Shown here: positions 50,614 to 57,804 of the stretch, piece after piece | How the letters are laid out: each line of letters starts with the position of its first letter | How positions within the stretch are numbered: the stretch's first letter is position 1 | NCBI GenBank assembly: GCA_002215645.1 | Contig: NGFI01000002.1 | Span: 62,001-126,000 of the forward strand | Reading direction: 5' to 3' | Origin: Gemmatimonadetes bacterium 2013_60CM_65_52 | Lineage (GTDB): Bacteria > Gemmatimonadota > Gemmatimonadetes > Gemmatimonadales > Gemmatimonadaceae | Length of the DNA: 64,000 nt | Made by a program: the position numbers and the translations under genes | The notes under the pieces: generated by a model | What the model saw: only the letters and a program-made list of their open reading frames with translations | What the model was told of the DNA's origin: nothing | Databases searched by the model: none

Positions 50614-51096
50614 TCAGGTCTTGCGCTCGAACAGGAGCTTGCTCTGAAAGCGCTGTGATTCGCTGATGCGTTCCACTTCCACTGCCATCGCATCCACGCT
50701 CTGTTGCAGATGGAGGATCTGCTGCTGCAAGAGTTGTGCGTTGTTCGATGTCGCCTTCATTTCCGGGCGGCGCTCGACGCGCCGAGCGATCATGCGTGTG
50801 ATCGGCCCGAGAATGATGATGGCGGCGAGCAGTCCCATGAGCCCGAGCGCCGTGTCCTTGGCCATCGTCGCCATTGGCAGGAGCTCGGGCGGAAGCGAGG
50901 CGCTGGTAATGGTCGTGCGGTCGCCTTGACGATCGATGATCAGCCGTCCGCCGCCCTCTGGAATGGCCGGTAGTGCCGGCGGCGCCTGCGGCGCAGCCGG
51001 TGCGGGTGGGGCTTTGGCGTCGGGCTGGCCCGCGATGATAGCGCCCGGAGAGGACTGTCCCACGATGACCCTGCCCTGGGCATTCTGCATGTTCAT
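50614..51096 (-). CDS. Single-pass membrane protein with coiled coil
   Basis: A 160-residue protein. A Pro/Ala-rich N-terminal part ('DAKAPPAPAAPQAPPALPAI') and 'GGRLIIDRQGDRTTITS' precede one membrane helix ('ALGLMGLLAAIIILGPIT'), a basic 'RMIARRVERRPEM' and a C-terminal coiled coil ('NNAQLLQQQILHLQQSVDAM'). I do not recognise a named family. Start ATG 51096 removes a shadow extension. It is in an apparent operon with the SGNH esterase and divergent from the Gfo/Idh/MocA gene. Confidence 0.65.
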   Translation of the reverse strand: MNMQNAQGRVIVGQSSPGAIIAGQPDAKAPPAPAAPQAPPALPAIPEGGGRLIIDRQGDRTTITSASLPPELLPMATMAKDTALGLMGLLAAIIILGPITRMIARRVERRPEMKATSNNAQLLQQQILHLQQSVDAMAVEVERISESQRFQSKLLFERKT

Positions 51097-51209
51097 CAGT
51101 CGTCGGTGTGGGAGGATGCAAGATAGAACATCCTTCCGCACTTACGCACGATGGAGTTGAATTGTTTCCCATTGCCGCACCCGAAAACCGAATCACCTGA
51201 GGAAAGGAT

Positions 51210-52538
51210 ATGAGCAAGGACACCTTCTCTCGCCGCGAATTTCTTGGCGTCGGCGCGGCCGTCGCCGGCGCATCGCTCGTGGGCAACCCGCTGGTCGCCG
51301 CGCCCATCCCGCACGCTGCCTGGCAACCACCCAAGGGCGCGCCGAGCGATCGCGTGCGCTTCGGCATGATCGGTATCGGGATGCAAGGGTCCGCCTTGCT
51401 CGGCCAATCCATCAGGCTGGATGGCGTGGAGTGCGCCGCCGCGTGCGATCTCTACGACGGACGTCATGTCCTGGCACGCGAGATCGTTCGTCCCGACCTA
51501 CCGGTGACGCGACGCTATCGCGAGCTCCTCGACGACAAGAACATCGATTGTATCGTGGCCGCCGTGCCCGACCATTGGCACAGGCAGATCGTCGTCGACG
51601 CCGTGAGCGCCGGCAAGGACATCTACTGTGAGAAGCCGATGTCCCACACGCCTGCGGACGGCGCGGCCATGCTGGATGCCGCAAAGAAGAGCGGCCGCAT
51701 TGTGCAGATCGGATCGCAGCGCGTGAGCTCACAAGTCTGCGCCAAGGCGAAGGAGCTCATCGCACAGGGGATGATCGGCGATCTCACGCTCGTCGAAGGG
51801 TGGCTCGGCCGTAACGATCCCAACGGGGCATGGCAGTACCCGCCACCGCCGGATCTCTCGCCGGCGAATCTCGACTGGGACACGTGGCAGGGCACCGTGC
51901 CGAAGCGCCCATTCAATCCGCTGGTGTTCGCGCGTTGGCGCGCGTGGAAGGAGTACGGCACCGGCGTGGCGGGCGATCTCCTCGTCCATCTCGTGAGTGG
52001 CATGCTGTTCATGACCGGCATGAACCAGGTGCCGAGGCAGGCGATGGCCATGGGAGGCATCCGACGCTGGAATGACGGGCGCAACATGCCCGACGTCCAC
52101 GCCGTTCTCTACTACTACGGTGACCTCCCCGTGTACATGCGCCTCAACCTCGGCACCGAGACGCCGGAGACGTACCGATTCCAGGGCTCGAAGGGCATTC
52201 TCGAGGTCAGCGGCCGCACCATCGCCTTCTCGCCGCAGAGCGGCCTGGATGAATCGCCGAGCTATTACGCGTACAGTTTTCCGCGCGCGTTGCGCGATCA
52301 GTACTTCAAGCAGTGGCACGCTGAGAATGATTCCAGGCTTGCCAAGGGCTCGATGCGGGAATCGTTCTCCTTCACCGGTCCGGATTTCGACGACATCAAG
52401 CCACATCTCTGGAACTTCTTCGATGCGGTGCGCACTCGGCGTCCCGTGGTGGAGGATGCGACGTTCGGTCACCATGCGGCACTTGCCTGTCACATGGCGA
52501 ACGAGTCGTACTTCACGAAAGCGGCTGTGTCAGCGTAG
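51210..52538 (+). CDS. Tat-exported Gfo/Idh/MocA-family oxidoreductase
   Basis: A 442-residue NAD(P)-binding oxidoreductase. The twin-arginine signal is 'TFSRREFLGVGAAVAGASLV'; the Rossmann domain starts 'VRFGMIGIGMQGSALL' and the family signature is 'GKDIYCEKPMSHTP'. The larger C-terminal domain ('WRAWKEYGTGVAGDLLVHLV') is that of the exported branch abundant in Planctomycetes, Bacteroidetes and Gemmatimonadetes, which acts on glycosides or inositol-like sugars. A good ribosome site (GAGGAAAGG) precedes ATG 51210. It shares the class with 14466-15566 but is not adjacent to it. Confidence 0.9.
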   Translation: MSKDTFSRREFLGVGAAVAGASLVGNPLVAAPIPHAAWQPPKGAPSDRVRFGMIGIGMQGSALLGQSIRLDGVECAAACDLYDGRHVLAREIVRPDLPVTRRYRELLDDKNIDCIVAAVPDHWHRQIVVDAVSAGKDIYCEKPMSHTPADGAAMLDAAKKSGRIVQIGSQRVSSQVCAKAKELIAQGMIGDLTLVEGWLGRNDPNGAWQYPPPPDLSPANLDWDTWQGTVPKRPFNPLVFARWRAWKEYGTGVAGDLLVHLVSGMLFMTGMNQVPRQAMAMGGIRRWNDGRNMPDVHAVLYYYGDLPVYMRLNLGTETPETYRFQGSKGILEVSGRTIAFSPQSGLDESPSYYAYSFPRALRDQYFKQWHAENDSRLAKGSMRESFSFTGPDFDDIKPHLWNFFDAVRTRRPVVEDATFGHHAALACHMANESYFTKAAVSA

Positions 52539-52552
52539 GCCTGCGCGGCGTA

Positions 52553-52918
52553 TCACCGCGTTCGTGCACGCTTCGCCGCGAGGAAGTGGCCGAGCTGCGT
52601 GGCAACGAGTGAGGCATTCTTGGCGTCCAGCGACCCCGCCCGGCGCACGATTCGTCCGGGCTCGATGCAGGCGATCTTGGCCGTGCGCACCACCGATGGC
52701 GCCGGCAAACCCGCTCGCGCGAGATCGCCGATCCGCACGTCACATTGCCAGGGGTCGTTCGCCGCACTCGTGATCATGGCCACCCACAGAACACCGTACG
52801 TGGCCAGAGCGGCGCTCGAGACCACGAGCGCCGGGCGTCGCTTCTCGGCGAAGCGGTCCACATAAGGAAAGGGTACGATGACGACATCGTACGCCTCGAG
52901 CGACTCAGAGGTCGTCAT
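52553..52918 (-). CDS. MazF/PemK-type endoribonuclease toxin
   Basis: A 121-residue toxin with the MazF fold: 'EAYDVVIVPFPYVDRFAEKR' (strand 1 and basic loop), 'RPALVVSSAALATYGVLWVA', 'MITSAANDPWQCDV' and 'SVVRTAKIACIEPGRIVRR', which is the usual 'S.V....I..I....' core. It should cleave RNA at short sequences. ATG 52918 lies 14 bp inside the antitoxin gene, so they are coupled; the longer track frame is a shadow of the antitoxin. Confidence 0.85.
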   Translation of the reverse strand: MTTSESLEAYDVVIVPFPYVDRFAEKRRPALVVSSAALATYGVLWVAMITSAANDPWQCDVRIGDLARAGLPAPSVVRTAKIACIEPGRIVRRAGSLDAKNASLVATQLGHFLAAKRARTR

Positions 52919-53144
52919 AAGCCTTGTCATCAGCGGGGCCGTTCCATTCCGAAAACGCGGCGAACGGATCATCCGCATCCTTGGCGCGGACCGCTTTGTC
53001 GATGACGACACCGTGCCCCGTGATGCGGTAGCGGAGGGTGTCTCCGGGAGCGATTCCAAGCGCCTCCCGCACCTGCTTGGGGAGCACGGTCTGGCTCTTC
53101 ACGGACACGAGGGAGTAGGCGGCATCACTAGGCTTCCGTTTCAT
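52905..53144 (-). CDS. AbrB/MazE-type antitoxin
   Basis: A 79-residue antitoxin. 'YSLVSVKSQTVLPKQVREAL' followed by 'GIAPGDTLRYRITGHGVVI' is the swapped-hairpin AbrB/SpoVT DNA-binding domain; the C-terminus 'DPFAAFSEWNGPADDKAYDD' is the acidic toxin-binding tail. Order is antitoxin first with a 14-bp overlap into the toxin. There is little room for a ribosome site before ATG 53144 because an operator-like dyad begins four bases upstream. Confidence 0.85.
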   Translation of the reverse strand: MKRKPSDAAYSLVSVKSQTVLPKQVREALGIAPGDTLRYRITGHGVVIDKAVRAKDADDPFAAFSEWNGPADDKAYDDL

Positions 53145-53148
53145 GAAA

Positions 53149-53172
53149 GGTAAGATGTCTTACCATCTTACC
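53149..53172. promoter_or_regulatory. Operator-like repeats at the MazEF-type promoter
   Basis: GGTAAGATGTCTTACC (53149-53164) is a dyad with perfect 7-bp arms around TG, and a third half-site ATCTTACC follows immediately (53165-53172). It ends four bases before the antitoxin start codon. Three evenly spaced half-sites at a toxin-antitoxin promoter are the expected target of an AbrB-type antitoxin. Confidence 0.6.
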
Positions 53173-53239
53173 CCTCGTCAAGGGGGATGTGCATCGGGGG
53201 AGAGAGAGTTCTGCCTTTCGCAGCGAGTAACGGCGGAGG

Positions 53240-54088
53240 CTAATGTCGACCGAAGGTGAGCGTTGCCCACTTGGACTCGTAGTTCACGCTGTCTCCAGCG
53301 GCAGCCGGAACAGACCGCATGGAGATGAACTTTACATACCACGTGCCGCGCGTCTCCAACCGAAAGCGCGCAATCCCAACCGAATCCGTTCTCACCTCAC
53401 GCTGCGCGATGCGTTCACCGTTGGTGGTCCGTCCGCCCGCCTGTACCACCTGATTGGACACGGGGCGCCCATCGACCAATGCGCGAACACGAAGCGTCGC
53501 GCCCGCACGGAGTCGATAGGGATCGTCCAGAGGAACCAACTCTGCCGCATATCCGAGGGCGACGCGATACGCTGTGTCCGCCGTCGGGAGCACCGCCCGA
53601 GCACCCTCGACACGGACCAGCGCCTTCACGTGCTTGGCGTAGCGCTCGTGGGCCGAGTCGCCGAGTTGTCGCGCGGCCTTCCGCGCGGCGAGAACCTGCG
53701 GCAGCCCTTCCTCGCGCAAATAGCCATCGAACTGCGTGCCCGTGAGACGGATGGTTCGTGGCTCGAGGGAGGCGCCCAGCACGTTCGTCCCCGGCTCGTG
53801 CAACGTGATGCGCCAATGGCTCTCCTTCCCACTGTCGGCCCAGCCCGAGCGGTCAGGATGCGAGATGCCGGCCGGCGTTACCACGACGAGATCGCGCAGT
53901 CTGTTCCGCGCGACCGCGTTCTCACTCGAGGTGAAGGTGCCGTTCAAGACACGCACCTGGACCTCGCCTCCCGATCGTACGACGAAGTCGCGGGGCCGCA
54001 GAAACAGGTCGTGCGCGTCGGCGATCACGGCGGCCAATAACAGGATGACTGCGGTCGCTGCTCCAACGCTCGCCGTACGACGGCTCAT
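53240..54088 (-). CDS. DUF4198-family exported protein
   Basis: A 282-residue periplasmic protein with signal peptide 'ATAVILLLAAVIADAHDLFL'. The mature start 'AHDLFLRPRDFVVRSGGEVQV' and later 'DDPYRLRAGATLRVRALVDG' and 'TRGTWYVKFISMR' are hallmarks of the DUF4198 family (two beta-sandwich domains; an N-terminal His after signal cleavage, as in copper-binding proteins). Members are linked to nickel, cobalt or copper handling. ATG 54088 replaces the track start, which runs into the divergent neighbour. Confidence 0.85.
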   Translation of the reverse strand: MSRRTASVGAATAVILLLAAVIADAHDLFLRPRDFVVRSGGEVQVRVLNGTFTSSENAVARNRLRDLVVVTPAGISHPDRSGWADSGKESHWRITLHEPGTNVLGASLEPRTIRLTGTQFDGYLREEGLPQVLAARKAARQLGDSAHERYAKHVKALVRVEGARAVLPTADTAYRVALGYAAELVPLDDPYRLRAGATLRVRALVDGRPVSNQVVQAGGRTTNGERIAQREVRTDSVGIARFRLETRGTWYVKFISMRSVPAAAGDSVNYESKWATLTFGRH

Positions 54089-54214
54089 GAAAGCACCTTG
54101 TGTGAAGGCTGGACGTTCAGCCAGGCCGATTGATCTCCGATACTGTGGCATCGAGCGTAGAGCCGGACAATAGCGCCTGTGCAACCACGCACGAGAAAGG
54201 AACGAGGGCCGACC

Positions 54215-55267
54215 ATGTGTATTGGACGTCGAGCAGCCATCATGTGTCTTGCGATTGCCTCCGCGTGCGGCGGCGGCAGTGACGCCACGACGCCGCAGCG
54301 GAATACGGGACCAAATGACTTTACGAACGTCCCCGCACCGCCGAACGGCGTCGCCCAATTCAGCGTGCTCCCCGTCTCCATCGCGGCAGGCGCCACGCTG
54401 ACCGCACTCGGAAACCTCTCTCCACCTGGTCACGTGCTCCCGACCGATCACGTGTACTTCTACGACTGGGACCTCGCATCCCGCCGCCCATCGTCGATGG
54501 ACGTTCGCGACGTCTACATGCCCGCGACGGGAGCCGCGTTCCTCATCCTCCCGATCACGCCGCCCGAGAGCAAAGTCATGTTCCGGGCGACGAACAATTT
54601 CTATTTCTACCTCGACCACATCGTGCTCTCCTCGCCGATCGCCGTCGGGCAGGTGATTCAGGCGGGGACGCGCATCGCAAAGACACTTCCCGGGCAGACG
54701 GTCGACCTTGGCGCATTCGACATGTCCGTGCAGAACGCGGGGTTCGTGAACACGGCGCGGTACGGACCACAAACGCTGAACTGCGTGTCACCGTGGAAGT
54801 ATTTCACGCCTGAGCTGCAGACGCAGATTTACAGTCACGTGTATCGCGCCCCGACCGCACCCGACAAGGATGGCAAGATCGACTTCGGCGTCGCCGGACG
54901 ACTCGTGGGGGATTGGTTCCTGCAAGGCATGCCTGCCGACAGCAGCTCCGGTCCTTATGGATGGACGCGCAGCGTGTCGTTCGTGTACGACTACTTCGAT
55001 CCGACGCAGGTGCGCATCTCGATCGGCGGCACGGTGGCGCCCGCCGGCGTATGGGGAATCGACTCCACGGCCACGCCGCCAGCAAACATCTCGGTGGCGT
55101 CGGGGCTGGTGGCGTATCGGCTCTACGGGATCTTCGATTTCAAGCCACTGTACGGGCTCATGCTCGTGCAGATGGTGAACGACTCGACGATCAAGGTCCA
55201 GGTCTTTCCCGGAAGCCAGGCGACCACGGGGCAGTTCGACGGGCAGGTCGCGACGTTTGTGCGTTAG
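54215..55267 (+). CDS. Lipoprotein with a degenerate M23-like domain
   Basis: A 350-residue predicted lipoprotein: 'MCIGRRAAIMCLAIASACGG' with lipobox ASAC. The central 'ALGNLSPPGHVLPTDHVYFY' resembles the zinc-site start of M23-type peptidases as seen in related lipoproteins, but the full His/Asp set cannot be followed. Other blocks are 'RATNNFYFYLDHIVLSS' and 'RLVGDWFLQGMPADSS'. Probably a binding protein rather than an active peptidase. ATG 54215 has GAGGG upstream; the track start at 54179 does not. It is convergent with the sigma factor gene. Confidence 0.6.
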   Translation: MCIGRRAAIMCLAIASACGGGSDATTPQRNTGPNDFTNVPAPPNGVAQFSVLPVSIAAGATLTALGNLSPPGHVLPTDHVYFYDWDLASRRPSSMDVRDVYMPATGAAFLILPITPPESKVMFRATNNFYFYLDHIVLSSPIAVGQVIQAGTRIAKTLPGQTVDLGAFDMSVQNAGFVNTARYGPQTLNCVSPWKYFTPELQTQIYSHVYRAPTAPDKDGKIDFGVAGRLVGDWFLQGMPADSSSGPYGWTRSVSFVYDYFDPTQVRISIGGTVAPAGVWGIDSTATPPANISVASGLVAYRLYGIFDFKPLYGLMLVQMVNDSTIKVQVFPGSQATTGQFDGQVATFVR

Positions 55268-55283
55268 TCACCGACGTATGAGC

Positions 55284-55331
55284 CTACTTGCGGTCCGCTT
55301 TGACCTTGTATCGCACCATCAGTCGCTTCAT
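55284..55331 (-). pseudogene. Start of a lost gene coupled to the sigma factor
   Basis: On the minus strand an ATG at 55331 overlaps the sigma factor stop (ATGA) and opens 15 codons, MKRLMVRYKVKADRK, before TAG. The opening 'MVRYKVK.DR' is how small alpha/beta-barrel (ABM/YdhR-like) proteins found next to such sigma factors begin. The remaining ~80 residues are absent in any frame before the convergent lipoprotein stop, so it is a truncated remnant. Confidence 0.45.
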
Positions 55332-56248
55332 GTCACTTCCCCCTGGATTAGAACCGAGGCCGCGGCAGGCAGCACCCATCCGCAGTGATCGTAGTCAACG
55401 ATGCGCGCGATGCGGTCACCCACCGCGTAGAGTCGGATGATCGAGTGTGGCGTCCAGACACCATCCACCTCGTGCATGGAGATGACGACCGGCTCTCCAT
55501 CCACTTCGCCGTCGGCCATTCGCCATGCGATGGTCAGCCGCTGGTAGCGGCCGAAGTACGGCGAATCGGCGATCCGTCCCGCGAAGCGATCAGCAACGAG
55601 CACCCGGGCATCGTCCGCGATCAGCTCGCGCAGACCGTTCCAGTCGCGACGATTGAATCGCTCCACGTAGAGGTTGCGTAGACGCGCCGCTTCCGCGTTG
55701 ATTGCCCGGCGAGGCGGCGTTTTCTCGGGCGACGCCGCCAATTTTGTGCGGCCGCGATTGAGTGCGGCCTTGACGCCGCCAACCGTCGTGCCGATCAGCT
55801 CCGCGATCTCCTCCAGTGAGTAGTCGAGCACGTCCTTGAGCAGCACGCTCGCACGCTCCTTCGGGGGCAGCGTGAGAACGAGGAACTCGACGGCGCGCCC
55901 GAGCTCCGCTCCAACTGGCGCGGCTGGCGTGACGACGTCGGGCGTCTCCGCTTCCGCCTCTGTTTCTGCGTTCTCCCGCACGTCGCGACGGCGCAGAAAG
56001 TCGATGCACCGGTGATGAGCGATCTGAAACAGCCAGGGCTTCAGTGGTCGTGTATCGTCGAACGTATCGAGCCTCCGATACGCGTGAAACAGCGCCTCCT
56101 GCACGATGTCCTCACCGTCCGACACCGATCCGGTCATCCGCGCGCAATAACGGTGCAGGCTCGGCCGCAGCTCCGCGATCGTTGCGAGAAAGGCGAGATA
56201 GCGCGCCTCGAAGACGCCGATGTCGGGAAGGTCCGTCATGTCATCCAT
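55328..56248 (-). CDS. SigJ/ECF41-like sigma factor with C-terminal SnoaL-type domain
   Basis: A 306-residue sigma factor. Region 2 is 'LHRYCARMTGSVSDGEDIVQ' with 'RPLKPWLFQIAHHRCIDFLR'; region 4 is 'LPPKERASVLLKDVLDYSLE' with HTH 'LIGTTVGGVKAALNRGRTKL'. The extra C-terminal 120 residues ('LRNLYVERFNRRDWNGLREL' to 'RIARIVDYDHCGWVLPAA') form an NTF2/SnoaL-like domain, typical of ECF41/SigJ sigma factors where it regulates activity in place of an anti-sigma factor. Start 56248 or 56239; the track start is longer. The downstream gene is a remnant (55284-55331). Confidence 0.9.
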   Translation of the reverse strand: MDDMTDLPDIGVFEARYLAFLATIAELRPSLHRYCARMTGSVSDGEDIVQEALFHAYRRLDTFDDTRPLKPWLFQIAHHRCIDFLRRRDVRENAETEAEAETPDVVTPAAPVGAELGRAVEFLVLTLPPKERASVLLKDVLDYSLEEIAELIGTTVGGVKAALNRGRTKLAASPEKTPPRRAINAEAARLRNLYVERFNRRDWNGLRELIADDARVLVADRFAGRIADSPYFGRYQRLTIAWRMADGEVDGEPVVISMHEVDGVWTPHSIIRLYAVGDRIARIVDYDHCGWVLPAAASVLIQGEVT

Positions 56249-56347
56249 ACCATCTGTTACGCACAAGGCGGCCCGCGGGATACGACTGACGTATCCCGCG
56301 TCGAGCGGCAGCCGTATCAAGGGATACGACCACCCTCAGCAGGAGAC

Positions 56348-57040
56348 ATGTTGAAGATGACACGATACATGCACGCGTTGCTCGCGACGCTCGCGATGGC
56401 TCCCACGATGACCGCCGTCGCGCAGTCCTCGAAATATCCGCCAATCCGTGACTACATCATGGAGACGAGCGCCGAGATCGCGTTGGCGAAAAGCGCGGCG
56501 CCGGCAAACATCTCGGATCGGGCGACAATCAAGGTGTTGAAGAAGTCCGGATTCGAGGTGGCGCAGCTGGGCGACAATGGCAATGTCTGCCTCGTGATGC
56601 GTGGGTTCAGTGCTCCCACCTATACGCCGGCGCAATTCCGCGACTTGGTCTATGACCCGACCATTCACGCCCCTATCTGCTTCACGGCTCCGGCTGCCCG
56701 CACGGCGCTACCATACTACGAGCTCCGTACAGCTCTCGCGTTGGAAGGAAGGACGCCTGACCAGATCACCGTAGCACTCCAGGAGGCGTATGTCACTGGA
56801 AGGCTGCCCCGTCGCGAGGCCGTCACGTTCGCGTACATGTGGTCCGCGCACCAGCACCTCGGCTCCGGAATCGACGCGTGGCACCCACACCTGATGATCT
56901 TCGCGCCATACTTCGAGAATTCCATGGTCGGTGGCAATGCCTTCGGATCGCCGCTACCGCAGGTATCTGATGACGCCGGCACGCCATTCACCGTGGTCGT
57001 GGTGCCGGTGGATGACAAGCTGGCGGTGCGGATTCGGTAG
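56348..57040 (+). CDS. Exported hypothetical protein
   Basis: A 230-residue protein with signal peptide 'ALLATLAMAPTMTAVAQSS'. The mature part shows 'ISDRATIKVLKKSGFEVAQL', 'NGNVCLVMRGFSAPT' and 'WHPHLMIFAPYFENSMVGGN'; the last is well conserved in my memory among exported soil-bacterial proteins of unknown role. AGGAG lies at 56341-56345, only two bases before ATG 56348 and eleven before ATG 56357, so either could be used. It is divergent from the sigma factor gene and may depend on it; this is inference from position. Confidence 0.7.
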   Translation: MLKMTRYMHALLATLAMAPTMTAVAQSSKYPPIRDYIMETSAEIALAKSAAPANISDRATIKVLKKSGFEVAQLGDNGNVCLVMRGFSAPTYTPAQFRDLVYDPTIHAPICFTAPAARTALPYYELRTALALEGRTPDQITVALQEAYVTGRLPRREAVTFAYMWSAHQHLGSGIDAWHPHLMIFAPYFENSMVGGNAFGSPLPQVSDDAGTPFTVVVVPVDDKLAVRIR

Positions 57041-57088
57041 TTTCGGCACTATCATCTTCGTTCGAACGACTCTCACAAGGACATATCC

Positions 57089-57577
57089 GTGAACGCAGAA
57101 CAACAGCTCATCGACTCGGGCCTTCGCGCGTGGAAGTTCAACGCTGACAGGATCGAGACATTCTTCCACGCGCTCTCAGCGGACCAACTCCAGCAGGAAG
57201 TCGCGCTCGGGCGGAATCGTCTGCTCTACCTCTGGGGCCATCTCGCTGCGGCGAACGACGCATTGTTCCCTCTTCTCGGCATCGGTCCAAGGCTCCATCC
57301 GGAGCTGGACGCGATGTTCATTGCCAATCCCGACCGCGCCGTACCGTCAACGCTGTCGCACTCGGAGCTCGAGGGTGCGTGGCGTGAGATTCACGGCGCC
57401 CTGTGGAGCGCGTTCAGCGGATGGACTGCGGCGGAGTGGGTGCAGAAGCACACCGCGGTCTCCGACGAGGACTTTCTCCGCGAGCCTCACCGGAACCGCT
57501 ACACCGTGATGCTGAGCAGGAACACGCACATGGCGTATCACTTCGGCCAGGTAATTCTTGCCACACCGCGCACGTAG
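57089..57577 (+). CDS. DinB-family four-helix protein
   Basis: A 162-residue member of the DinB/YfiT superfamily. The GTG start at 57089 has AAGGA seven bases upstream. Helix 1 'LRAWKFNADRIETFFHALS' and 'LLYLWGHLAAANDALFPLL' carry a metal-site His, and 'LSRNTHMAYHFGQVILA' the other His residues (HxxxH-like). Members bind metal and act as thiol-dependent transferases or remain unknown. It stands alone, followed by 227 bp without a gene. Confidence 0.82.
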   Translation: MNAEQQLIDSGLRAWKFNADRIETFFHALSADQLQQEVALGRNRLLYLWGHLAAANDALFPLLGIGPRLHPELDAMFIANPDRAVPSTLSHSELEGAWREIHGALWSAFSGWTAAEWVQKHTAVSDEDFLREPHRNRYTVMLSRNTHMAYHFGQVILATPRT

Positions 57578-57666
57578 TCGTACGCGCGCGGGAGCGGGTC
57601 TCTAGCGGGCAGTGCGCTCCACGCTGCACAACCGCGAGCCCTACTAGCGCCGAGACGGTCTTAACG

Positions 57667-57691
57667 ACAGTATGGTGATACTGTTAACAGT
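57667..57691. promoter_or_regulatory. Overlapping palindromes upstream of the radical SAM gene
   Basis: ACAGTAT-GGTG-ATACTGT (57667-57684) is a dyad with perfect 7-bp arms, and the 12-mer ACTGTTAACAGT (57680-57691) overlapping its right arm is a perfect palindrome. They lie in a locally AT-richer stretch about 115 bp before the radical SAM start and are the only structure I see in the 227-bp gap 57578-57804. They look like a regulator binding site for the downstream gene. Confidence 0.45.
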
Positions 57692-57804
57692 GTCCCTGGC
57701 GTGTTACTCCTACCGTCTTTACCCCACAAAGGTAGTCGCCTGGCGCGCTTCTCCAAGCACGAACGTCCCGTCGTCACGTAGCCTTACGCTTACGCGGAGT
57801 TCGT

